DNA from: Adiantum capillus-veneris
Taxonomy: Eukaryota; Streptophyta; Polypodiopsida; Polypodiales; Pteridaceae
Direction: 5' to 3'
DNA length: 64,000 bases
Assembly (NCBI GenBank): GCA_014529385.2
Contig: CM043959.1
Span: forward strand, 57,514,753-57,578,752
The position numbers were made by a program, and so were the translations under genes. This document shows, piece by piece, positions 20,652-31,233 of this stretch (the first letter of the stretch is position 1; each line of letters begins with the position of its first letter). Below the pieces are notes generated by a model. It made no database searches. It was not told the origin of the DNA and saw only the letters and a program-made list of their open reading frames with translations.

Positions 20652-23434
20652 TGTAAGGTCTCTGACCCCGATCAAAAGAGCACCATTGTACCATGAAATG
20701 AACATAATGGAAAAAGTTACTAATTTTAGCAGTTTTCCAAATTTTGTCAGTGCCATGATGTTCAGAATGTTTTAAAGCTTCGAAATGTGAATTAAAATAA
20801 TTTTTGTAAAAAATTTCTAAAAATAGAAAGTTTTTGGTCGCCCGACCCGTCTAGTTTTGATCATCTCGAAAAACTGCACCCGTACCCCGAATTTGAAAAA
20901 AATGCATTTTCGGACCCCGGGGGGCTGCTAAATATGGCAGGTACTCGGTCCAGTACGCCTTAGTTAGAGCTCAGTATAGCAATTTACGGCATCAAAATCC
21001 GACTCGTATGACCCGTTTTAGCCTAAAACCAATTTTTCATAAAATTGTCCGGGGAGGCACCGGGGGCCCGGGGCTGTGTGGGAACAGGTTCCAGGCCACT
21101 CCAGACCAGCTTTAGCAGCTAGGGGGCGCCCTCTTGCCTTGTGGGAATCTTTGGGAAGTTTCCAAGCTTGCAACTAAGTGTGAGAACCAGTTAACTAAAC
21201 CAACTGGACACTTGGTGGGTAGGCAACTAGATTTGCCATGCAAGGACTGAGTGATCACTCAGATGCTTATAGCAGCACAAATCAATTTTCAGCCTGTAGG
21301 ATCCTATTTAAAGGCCAGTGCACACACACACACACACACACATATAGTGCACACACACACACACCTACACACATTGGGAAGGTGCTGTCGGTACACACAC
21401 ACCTACACACACTGGGAAGGTGCTACCGGTACACACACCTTTTGAAGGAGGAACAAGGAGGGAGGTGCTGTCAAATTCTCGCCTCAAGAAGCTCGATTAG
21501 ATCAGAGAACCAAGAAGATTATCAGTCCTTAATCACGGTAACCACGGTTTAATTAATGCCTTCTGTAAATTCTTTTCATTACCATTTAAATTCCTCGTCT
21601 ATTATGCTTATTCCTAGTCGTAATTCCCTATAATTCTCTCTAATTTCTCTTGAACCATATTCTATTATGTAATCATCACACCATAGCTGAATTATCAGCC
21701 ATTCATCATCCTTAATTAGTGATTAGTGCATGATTAATAGAATTTTCTCTCTCTAGGTAGCATAGTGATTAATCGATAAGCCGGTAACTCTGTAGATGGA
21801 TGAAAATCACTTTTTTATTAACAATGTAGCTAAATTAGATCCATTCTCTTATGCATTAAGACATAATTAAGGTAAAATTAAAGCTGTCATTAAGTCTCTA
21901 AGAGTTAATTTTTCTCACACCTATGCATGAGGTGAACCTGCATCCTCTAATTGCTGGGAAAAAGATTAATTATGCTAATTCATCTTCCTGGTAATTCTAT
22001 TAATGAGACCTTATTATTCCTAATCATCTAAGTAGAGTAATTATCCCTAGAGCCGGTTCCCATAGGAATATGTATCATCCATAATGATTGCTATATGGAA
22101 AAATCTAAACCTCTCATGTAGGAGGCATTGTTTGATGTTGCTAATCTATCATTTGGCTTGTTATGACGCTTGCGGACATTAGCTCTTTTCTCCAAGTTAA
22201 TTATTTAAAGTAGTGAGTTTAAAATGGCCCCGGTTAAGAGGACTCGCTTTGGTGGAGCCCACGACCACGAGGCAGGAACGAGCAAGGTGAACGGAAAGGG
22301 AAAATCTCCCATGGACGAACAAATACCGGCCATCTCACAGGCCATTGACGAAGAAATGGAAGAGGTAGGTCATATTTTTTCAAGTCGTTTGAATTAACAT
22401 TGCACACGTCTAGTTAGGAATGAACATATCCCCAAAAACATGTTGGAGAAATCCGACGAAAACCTCGGCACTGAACTCATTTGTACATTAAAGTCTAAAG
22501 TAAGAAAGAAATGATTGATGGGTATGCTATTTGCAATAGGAAAGAATGTTTGCTAGGGAAAATTTAGCTCGACATGTTCATTTTATTTCCAATGTTAAAT
22601 CAGTCCTGACCCCCCTACTGATCACAGGGGGCAGAGTTCCTCGTTAAGGGCTCTTGAATCCACGACTTGCTTTTTATGCGGTGGATATCCACGACTTGCT
22701 TTCTATGCGGTGGGAACCCACGTCTTGATTTCTATGCGGTGGGAGTGTCCATGACGTGCTTTCTATGTGGTGGACATACCTAGTTGTATGGGCAGCTAGG
22801 CGACAATGGGAGGAGTGAACTCTCGCTGGAGGGGGGATATTGTACCTCCAGAACATTGGAATTTTAATGAATAAGTTTGAGTAGAATTTTTACTAGAATA
22901 CTGTCTTGGTGTTGTTTGCAATACTGGTTGAAGGGCTGTCTTAACGAAAAATGTGCTTCGGAATTAAAACAAGGAATGTTTATGTTGAACAACCTTTGTG
23001 GTAGTAATTAGGTCACACAAGGAAGTGTGAGTATGGGGGCTTGGCTCAGGTTGCCAATGCCTACGAGATGGGTGGTCCCGATTGGCCGGGAACTCTCTGT
23101 GCCCATAGTGCTTACTTCGATATTAGTAATACTCATTGCCCCTAGAGCGGTGAAATCTCGAGAGTACTTGCCTCTGAAACATGGGGAAAAAGGCGCTCGG
23201 GGTTTCTCTCCTCTTGGAAGGTGGGTCTTAGGATCGCTAGATAGTTTAAGTACACTTCCCCTGCGAGGTGGAGCTAGATCTCCCTGCTAGTATGCTCGAA
23301 CTCGACTCACCTTGTGATGAGAGATCGTCCGCTAGTCGAGCCCTGAACCATTTTGTTTGCTTCCGCAATAGATCTAGTGGCCACCAGGTTCACCATCAAA
23401 TCCACTGGTTGATACAGCGGGGTGGGACCTCACA
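20652..23434 (+). mobile_element. Solo LTR, 2.78 kb, with CATAG target duplication
   Basis: The insert begins TGTAAGGTCTCTGACC and ends GGGACCTCACA, with near-complementary ends. It is flanked by CATAG at 20647-20651 and 23435-23439. It interrupts the minus-strand integrase between its zinc-binding domain and DDE core, so its limits are well fixed. No coding domain lies inside. A TATA-like CTATTTAAAGG at 21304 precedes CA-rich repeats, fitting a plus-oriented LTR left by LTR-LTR recombination. The ORFs called inside it are not similar to anything I know. Confidence 0.88.
21320..21434 (+). repeat. CA-rich microsatellite/minisatellite in solo LTR
   Basis: CA runs are interleaved with a unit of about 44 bp (CTACACACATTGGGAAGGTGCT.., about 21363 and 21407). 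It starts about 15 bp past the TATA-like box. Confidence 0.85.
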
Positions 23435-24397
23435 CATAGTTCAACACATCACGCTTTAGTCCTGGCCAAAAGAAAGTCTTTCTTAAAGTCGAGTAAGTCT
23501 TATTGTATCTTGGGTGTCTTGCTATAGGTATATCGTGACCTTACTATAATATTGGAAGTTTGATTCCACCTTGATTTGGAATACAAAGATGATCATCTCC
23601 TTCAACAAGAAAGCCTTTGATTTTCCTTTCTTGCTTCTCTGTGTGATTATTTAACTTCATCAAGTACTAGATTTTTAAGTAATACGGGTCATTAGTCATA
23701 CCTTCTCAAATAAGGTCAATTAAAAAAGTAGTATAGGTTGTGACAGCCGCAATAGTACTCTTCCTGCTCAAAGCATCGGCCACAAGATTTTCTTTCCCAG
23801 GTTTATAGTCAATTCCAAAATCATATGTGCATAACAACTCCATCCATCTTTGTTGCCACATATTAAGGCCAGGTTGGGTGTAGATCCACTTCAGGATTTT
23901 ATGGTGATATGTAGTTCAAATCTCCTTCCAAGAAGATGATTTCGCCATACTTTAAGAGCATGCACAATAGCCAATAATTCCAAGTCATGTGTAGGATAAT
24001 TTAACTCATGTATATGTAACTTATGAGATTCATAAGCTAATGGTTTTCCTTCTTGAGACAGGAACGCCACCGATTGCTTGTCTACTTGCATCATTGAGCA
24101 CAGTGAATGTCTTTAGAAGTTTAGAAGGTGTAGTATGGGAGCATTCACCAAGGCTTCTTGGAATTTCTCAAAACTAACTTGAGCATGTTCATTCCAAGTA
24201 AACACTTTAGCCTTCTTAAATGTATTAGTCAATGGAGACGCAATTTTAGCATAACCCTCAATAAATGTATGATACCATCCTGTCAAACCAAGAAAGCCAC
24301 GTACTTCTTGTACTGATTTCGGTGTAGGCCAAGCTATGATAGGTTCGATCTTACTTGGATCAATAGAAACACCATCCTTGGATACAATAAATACCAA
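23435..24397 (-). pseudogene. Minus-strand chromovirus RT end, RNase H and integrase zinc domain
   Basis: From 24397 leftwards the minus strand reads the RT connection (IVSKDGVSIDPSKIEPIIAW, VRGFLGLTGWYHTFIEGYAKIA), RNase H (MQVDKQSVAFLSQEGKPLAYESHKL, ELLAIVHALKVWRNHLLG, GKENLVADALSRKS) and the integrase zinc domain to RKTFFWPGLKRDV, where the solo LTR cuts it. Several stops and a frameshift near 24100 are present. The protease and most RT palm motifs are missing: the sequence jumps at about 24400 from gag to the RT end, a deletion of over 1 kb. Confidence 0.83.
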
Positions 24398-25409
24398 ATA
24401 TTCCCGTTGTTGTTATTGTTGATAGGCGGTCCATTTCAAACAAAAGGTAAATTTCCTGGTCTAAAATTCCCTTGGTTTTAAGGTTGTCTCTGGTTTTGGT
24501 TAAATTTTTTTTGATTGAAGTTCCTTTGAACTGCTGATGGTCTGGGTCTAATGTTTTCAAAATTTTGATTTGGATTAAATTCTCTATGTTCATAATTGTC
24601 CACCAATCCTGTGAAGCTTGAATTGTTAAATGGACAATCCTTGGATTGATGACCATGATCAAAAAAAGTGTAGCACAAATTATCATGTCTGGCTTTCATA
24701 CGTAATAAGTTACCTCTTCTTTGTTGTGGATTCCCAGATCTCTACTCCTCCTCGAGACGAGGTCTTTTGATTTCACGAACAGGGATAGTTTTTGGTTTCC
24801 TGTTTTCAATAGTAGATAACTCTATTTCATGGGTTTGCCTGCATGAAGGACATCTACAAAATTGATAAGACGAAGACTCAGGAGTCTAATCTTCATAGGA
24901 TTATATAACCCTGACATGAATCGAGCTACCTTGACCTCTTGAGTCATCCCTATTGGAGCATACTTGACAAGGGTTAAGAAATGTTGATAGTATGATTCCA
25001 AATCTTTGGTTCCTTGAGTATAGTCAAAAAACTCATTCATACGGTCTGAATGATAGACCTTGTTTTGATAGTTCTTCTTAGGCTGGGTCTTAAGATAATC
25101 CCAAGTTGCACCATAAGGATCAACATTGTTTTTTGTGTAATGGTCTCTCCACCAACACTTGGCTATTTTCTATAGTTTGAACTTGGCAAAGATAGCTTTG
25201 TTTACCGTTGAAGAATGAGTTAAGTCAAAGTAGTCATCCATGCGCTCAATCCAATCTTCAAGAACTTTGCCTACATCTTTGGCTTCCCCGCTAAAATTTC
25301 CAGGTTGAGACTTGTGAAGCATAGCATCCATGTCTCTATTGATGATTGTGTGTTGAGGAACAATGGGTGCATGTGGGTTAGCAGCAGGCGCATTTCCTCT
25401 AGGAGACAT
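24398..25409 (-). pseudogene. Minus-strand chromovirus gag (decayed)
   Basis: The minus-strand frame starts with an ATG at 25409-25407 and reads a typical plant Gypsy gag: PGNFSGEAKDVGKVLEDWIERMDDYF, stop, WDYLKTQ, MNEFFDYTQGTKDLESYYQHFLTLVKYAP, VARFMSGLYNPMKIRL. The zinc knuckle CYTFFDHGHQSKDC (about 24660) has Phe in place of its second Cys. Stops and frameshifts split it into at least three pieces. A Gln/Asn-rich tail follows the knuckle before the deletion at 24400. It lies about 2.6 kb downstream of the primer site, an unusual distance that is filled by the ORFs described next. Confidence 0.82.
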
Positions 25410-25719
25410 ATGGTAAATTACTGCACCATATCAACCAAGGTCAACTTAGTAGAATATTCTATTCCGCTTGAAGTCCTTAAATCAAATAGAATAGGCATTT
25501 AAAGATAATAGGAGAAAGAATAATAAATAAATTAATCCAATTTTTATATCACAAAACTTTGGGTTTTCAAAAAGTCTATAAAGTGTCTTAAAATTTTCTA
25601 ATAAATCCTAATGCATCTAAAATAATGCACTTGACAATATCCATTGTGACATCCTTCCACCAATGTAGTATAGTTCTCCCATTCCTTGAGTATGTCAGAT
25701 GGTAGATTCCAATAATCCT

Positions 25720-26484
25720 TTATGATCTTTGGCTGGAACATCTCTTCGTTGGCGTTGAGTCATACCATTCTTGAGTAAGAGATTTTTTGGTTACAGGTAC
25801 TCTTATTTCGGTATGGATAATCGCCTTCCTGTACCCGAAGTAGGCATCGAAGAAAGCAGATTCTTTTGGAAACACATCCGGTGTGTCCCATCCCACTAAT
25901 ATGTGTATATTTACACAATTTTCAAGGCACTGAGGTCTGTTGTAGGCATTGTATTAAATTTTTACATTGCGAGGATTGTAGATTAGTGACTTCTCAAATA
26001 AGTCAAAGAATAACTTCCAAGGTACTGGGCTAAAGGAATGTCGGTCATTGTTTTTGCATTTCCATCCCCATACATTAAACATAACAATGTCAAAGCATCC
26101 CCTAGCCATTACTAAAGGAAGTATGTTTTTGTCCATTCACGTTTCCTTTGTCGGTCCTAGGGTAAGTTCATAAGCATTTATGTACAATATTTGATTAGTG
26201 ACTACAATGTCCATTCCCAACTTAGATTGTATTCACTCGATACTCCCAACAAGAGAGTGTTTATTCTCAGGTGTTCTAAACTCGGGGTTCCCTACAACAT
26301 AATGATACCAATCTCGGAAGGTATTTGGTACAATGAAATCCGTAGACATCAACCTTTTCTTCTCTTCCCCGTTATGCGTGGTAGAGACAAGTCTTTTTAC
26401 TTCTACTCCAGTTTGGAAATGCTCCTCCACCATAAGGCGAGATACTATATCCGTCCATATCCCTCGAGGCAAGATGTCAGTCAT
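25720..26484 (-). pseudogene. Pre-gag coding block, domain B (unknown)
   Basis: On the minus strand from an ATG at 26484, one frame runs with three stop codons to 25720. I recognise no family. It aligns in order with the upstream block (domain A): STDFIVPNTF to RDYLVPNTYV, QILYINAY to YVLYLNLS, VMFNVWGWKCKNN to VIIRVWKKSNGG, PWKLFFDLFEK to PQDWFKRVYGP, and NPRNVKI.YNAYNRPQC to NLHNVTITFDDYKKPRC. Such protein-level similarity, with little DNA similarity, indicates an old duplication of a real coding region. It sits between the primer site and gag of a chromovirus, where plant elements of this group normally have no gene. Confidence 0.5.
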
Positions 26485-26599
26485 CTACACACACACCCCA
26501 TCACTCAAGTTAGTTAGAATGAAAAAACCAAGATTCAGACTCAATTATTATATCTTCAAAATAATATGTGGTATATCAAAATCAAATTTTTAGAACCAC

Positions 26600-27448
26600 A
26601 GAAGACCAAAAAGATACATAGCGTTTCTAGGGAGATACATAAATATGAAAGGGTCCAATGAACCAATTCTTGGTTCCTACAACTGAGGTTCTACCCCTAT
26701 ATTTGTTCACATTTTGGGTATCAAAGTTTAGAACTTCAATTTGTGCACTAAAAGTCACGTCTTTCTTTTCATACCATTCTTTCCCCCGTGATACATCCTT
26801 GGGTGATAATCCAGTAAACTAGTTTACATGAGCATGTCGTTCGTTTACATCATTTTCGTAGAAGTATCTAGTCAAGTTCGCTGCCATTGGTTGTGCTTGG
26901 GAAAAGTCATCAATGCACCTTGGTTTCTTGTAGTCATCAAAGGTGATGGTAACATTGTGAAGGTTTTTTTTGAGGATAGGTCCATAGACTCTCTTGAACC
27001 AATCTTGGGGTACATGATAGAATTGGTTGCCACCATTGGACTTCTTCCACACTCTGATTATGACCTTCTCACAAAATCCGTATCTTTGGTTTAACATAAG
27101 GGCTTTCTTACTAAGTATAATTTCACGACTTGGTATGTCCAAAAGAGATCATAAGTTAAGGTAAAGAACATATGCTTGCACTTTAACATCGCCTTCTTGG
27201 ATCTTTTCCTTCACCCAAACCTGTGGGTTGGTCATAAACCTATCAGGCACTTGTGTTTGATGTTCAGGATGAGCTTCAACATATAACTTCCGTGCTACAT
27301 AAGTGTTAGGTACAAGGTAATCTCTAGTCCCCTTTGAAACTTGAACCACTTCAATTCTCCAATGGAGACTGGATCCAACCACATAACTGAAAAAGACTCT
27401 TTGTGCAAAGTCACTCAGGAGTTCATCTAGACAATTAAGAAGATCCAT
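26600..27448 (-). pseudogene. Pre-gag coding block, domain A (unknown)
   Basis: From the ATG at 27448 a single minus-strand frame reads about 280 codons with in-frame stops at 27149-27151 and 26819-26821, then decays near 26600. It contains WRIEVVQVSKGTRDYLVPNTY, VWVKEKIQEGDVKVQAYVLY and QFYHVPQDWFKRVYGPILKK. It is homologous to domain B at 25720-26484. No transmembrane segment, zinc finger or nucleotide-binding loop is visible, and the aromatic/beta-rich pattern does not identify a fold. It could be an envelope-like or captured gene, but the sequence does not decide this. Confidence 0.5.
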
Positions 27449-27518
27449 TTAAAACAAGACAATGAGAGAGGGAGAAAACTTAGTACACATGTGAACCAAA
27501 ACTGAGTCTATGCTTCTT

Positions 27519-28058
27519 TTATTCATCAAATTTGATTTTTATGACTTTGTTGCAATATTGTGGGTGTCTTGGAGCTAATTCTCTAAATATTCTTTTAACT
27601 CTCATAACAGGATATTCTCTCAGACCTCCTATGCAACAACGTGGTCTGTAGTTATCTTCCTACTTTTCTTTTCCTATGATAGATGCAATAGCTTCAAACT
27701 TCTTGGTGACTTTGGTAATTCTTAACATTTGAGAACGCATCGCTAAGTAGTAGAACATGTCTTCTAGACCTAGCCATATTCTGAGTTGAAGTAGGCTGAG
27801 ATTGGCAAACCAATCTCTCAAACTATCGTCAATATAGATGAAGAATTGACAAAAGGGTTCTTGGTGACGAGTAAGGTAACTACAATCAACACTCTTCCAA
27901 CAAGTTGTTCTTCCTGGTATGCCAAAGACTTTGGTCCTGATTTCTAAGTAAAAGAGTTCTCATTCATCCCTGGACAACCATGTCGCCATATTGTTGGACA
28001 CTATGGCCAAAACATCATTCCCCTGGCTAAAGCATTCAGGCGTCACTCTGGGAGCCAT
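27519..28058 (-). pseudogene. Pre-gag coding block, N-terminal ORF (unknown)
   Basis: The ATG at 28058 opens a 180-codon frame (MAPRVTPECFSQGNDVLA) interrupted by two stops and ending at 27519. Readable parts include LRDWFANLSLLQLRIWLGLEDMFYYLAMRSQM and PRCCIGGLREYPVMRVKRIFREL. It lies 243 bp inside the primer site on the same strand as gag and points towards domain A, so it is probably the first gene after the LTR. I do not recognise it. Its alpha-helical, basic character would fit a nucleic-acid-binding or structural protein, but that is a guess. Confidence 0.42.
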
Positions 28059-28300
28059 TTGTTACTACAAAACAAACATTCAAAGAAATTACAACGACGT
28101 TGTTTCAACACTTCAACCATAACTCAAACCAAACAATCCCACTTAAGAAGACAAGTCAAACAAGTACCACCAACCAATGTCACTTATAGATGCATCATGA
28201 ATACAATATCTTTTCTCAAACAACGTGCATGAATGCATGCACAATGCATACCTAAACCAACTAGTATTATACTTTAGGCTATCCCCATAACCTTAAGCAT

Positions 28301-28314
28301 TGGCTCTGATACCA
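28301..28314 (-). other. tRNA-iMet primer binding site, minus strand
   Basis: The minus strand reads TGGTATCAGAGCCA, the common plant primer site for initiator methionine tRNA. Two bases separate it from ..TCTCTCA, the presumed LTR end at 28317. It fixes the minus-strand direction of the element to the left. Confidence 0.85.
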
Positions 28315-28316
28315 GG

Positions 28317-31183
28317 TGAGAGATACCCCTCCCCAAGGGTCTATGCATAAAATATACAATTTACACTTTTATACAATTTTCAATATACATCAGAGTTGCG
28401 GAAGCATTTGCATAGGGGAGGAGTTCTCAGCACCCGAACAAGCATGGAGTTTAGGCCATGAGTTGGACTACATCCAGAGCTACCTAGCGACTAGTGCTAC
28501 CCCTGAATGGGTAATATGAATGAAAGCATACTCAAGAAAAATATAACATTATGGAGGGTGAATATATGTGTACATCGCGTTGCGGGAAGAGAGAGAGAGA
28601 GAGAGAGAAAGAAAGAATATAGTGGAGGGTGAAATAGAGTGCACAAAGACATGAGAAGATAACAATGGAGAATCTTTGAATGCCCATCCATATGGAACAG
28701 GCAACCATGTATTAATGCAATGACAAAATCTTGGTATACCATAACATAAAAAAAAGAGTTTATGATAAAATAACTAGCAGAGCACTGGACCGTGTGTAGG
28801 GATCAACCCATCCACCCATCCAATCCTCTCTACTACGAACAGAGAGAATTTTATTTCGCTGGGAGCGAGCCAGAACACCTCCAACCTACCTGAGCTAGAC
28901 ATAAGCCGAGCTCTGAAAGGACCGAAGTATCAGTAGGTGGTAGGGTATCAACACCAACCATACCAATTTAGGCACCACGCCTCTTCAATGCCCAGCACTG
29001 AGTGTTTAGGCAAAGCCAAGGCAAAATCCCTGACGCGTTAGCCATGTAGTTCATTCAATCCTTAATGCACTAAATATGTAGATAAGCCTAACAAAAGAAG
29101 AATACTTAGGCAACACCCCTGATCCAGCAAATCCCCAAGTCAACGACTCTTTAGTCTAAGGCTAAGCAATGTAGGTGATTCTAGTCTTGTGCGACGCTAC
29201 CATGAGAAACATAACACATGATTCCAATCATAATAGCACTTTTCATATGCATAGACAATCTTTTCCAAGCAATTAGACTGTACAGGGTCTCTACCCTTAC
29301 ACGTCTGCCATAAACCATCCAAATCACTTTATGATCCAATCCCTAACCCATAAACCATAATCCAATCATATCACACGGGTGAGCTCTCCACCCAACTTGG
29401 GTGAGGTACGACAAAAATATCGGCAGCATAACCATATCTAGAAAAAAAACCATGAGCCACACCGTCTTACACCATAGAATATCAACCATAATCCATAAGG
29501 GAATCTTAGCCCTTAATCATGAATCATAATCACACTGAACCAACTCCCACACTTGGAGTTTGACACATCCCCTACAATCAATCGGAGTCCACACACATGT
29601 GACCCTTAAGACGTGGTTCTTTCATGCATAAAAAGAGTCCGGCCAAAAACTGATCATGATATAAAAATCCAATTATGACTACATCCAACCACGCAAAGTT
29701 GATGCATCACATTTGCACTTCACCGCCATAGCACATAGAGCTAGTTTTGACCTAGGAAGGTGGAAAGCAATCACAACCATGCATATGGGGCATCCACAAA
29801 AATCCATGAGTCCGCATACATCCTATGATAACATTCCATCACCATAAAAATGATGCAAATCCAATTTTGACTACATCCAACCATGCAAAGTTGATGCATC
29901 ACATCTGCACTTCACCGCCATAGCACATAGAGCTAGTTTTGACCTAGGAAGGTGGAAAGCAATCACAACCATGCATATGGGGCATCCACAAAAATCCATG
30001 AGTCCGCATACATCCTATGATAACATTCCATCACCATAGCTCCGACCGTTAGGTCAACCATAAACCATAACTTCGCACATATGCAAAAAACAACTTTTTG
30101 GCATTTTCAGGAGCATGCAAAACATGCAATTGAAAGTATTTGACCTCAAACCAATACATCAAGCTCAGTTTCATAATATATACTATAACTCTATCACATC
30201 ACTTCACCCATATGGTACTCACACAACAAACGATAACCCCAAAAGAGAGCCACTTTAATCATATCTGCCTATGCAGTTTAGGATGTTTAACCATATACTC
30301 TCACATAAGTTTATGGCCATCTAATAGTTGAAATCAACTCACCAAAAAAAAACCATAAAACATATAAAAACATCTCAGTTAACTCACCACGTCATATGGT
30401 ACCCCCCCTTGGTAGCACCCCTACGCGTGTAGGTAAAACCGGTTATAGAGTGATTAATAACTCGCATTCTTGAGTTGATAACGGAGACTTAAACTCATTT
30501 ATCATCAAGTTTCATCAAGATTTTCAATTGGTTAGGTGGGTTTTCCCATCCGGTGAATCTATATAGTGGTTCTCCAAGGAGCCTGTTGTCAAAAATTTTG
30601 GTTGTGCAATGGGTAGCAAGCTGTTTTTTGAGCATATCGCTTAGCTCGTGTGTGTATTTCACATGACACAAAAGAGAGAAAATGTTTTAAATTATGTGTT
30701 TTATCTCTGGTATTAAGGGTTCGGGCTTATTCATAGGGGTTTGTGATTTATGACCAAAGAAATGTTCCTACCACCTCTATGACGTGAAACGAGAAGCGCT
30801 TTTTATGGACGCACATGACCATAAATGCATCATGTGCATAAATTAGTGTGTTAAACATGATGAAATAATCACGTGACAACTTTGTACGTACTTGGTTGAT
30901 CAATACATGCACTTGTATGCGAAAAAACAATCACCGAGAAGGTGACTACTTAGAAAAATGACATAGAGAGAGAGAGAGAGAGAGAGATGATGGCTCACGG
31001 TGCTTTAGAATCAATTAGGGGCTATCGAAAGGCTTATTGCTTTGCCACAAGAGAGCGGTGATCAGAGCTACATAGAGGTATCCTCCATGAAAGCTTCCGG
31101 AGAGCACGTACACCATGAAACGAGAGAGAAGATAATAAGCAAGTAGAGAGAGAATATCTTTCTGAGAGAGAGAGAGAGAGAGA
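28317..31183 (-). repeat. Probable 5' LTR of minus-strand chromovirus, inner part
   Basis: It adjoins the primer site and holds no gene. On the minus strand it ends ..GGGGTATCTCTCA. It contains a 192-bp direct duplication (29667-30038) and GA tracts at 28588-28608 and 30965-30988. It stops at the LINE, on whose other side LTR-like DNA continues (35817-36845). The match to the 3' LTR start at 19480 is limited to TGTAAGAYCCC, so the pairing is uncertain. Confidence 0.5.
29667..30038. repeat. 192-bp tandem duplication
   Basis: Two nearly identical copies (about 29667-29846 and 29859-30038), including CACTTCACCGCCATAGCACA and CATGCATATGGGGCATCCAC, lie at a spacing of 192 bp. Only a few bases differ, so the duplication is recent. 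Confidence 0.92.
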
Positions 31184-31233
31184 GATAGATAGATAGATAG
31201 ATTTTATTATCATCCTCGGAGGTCAAATATGAC

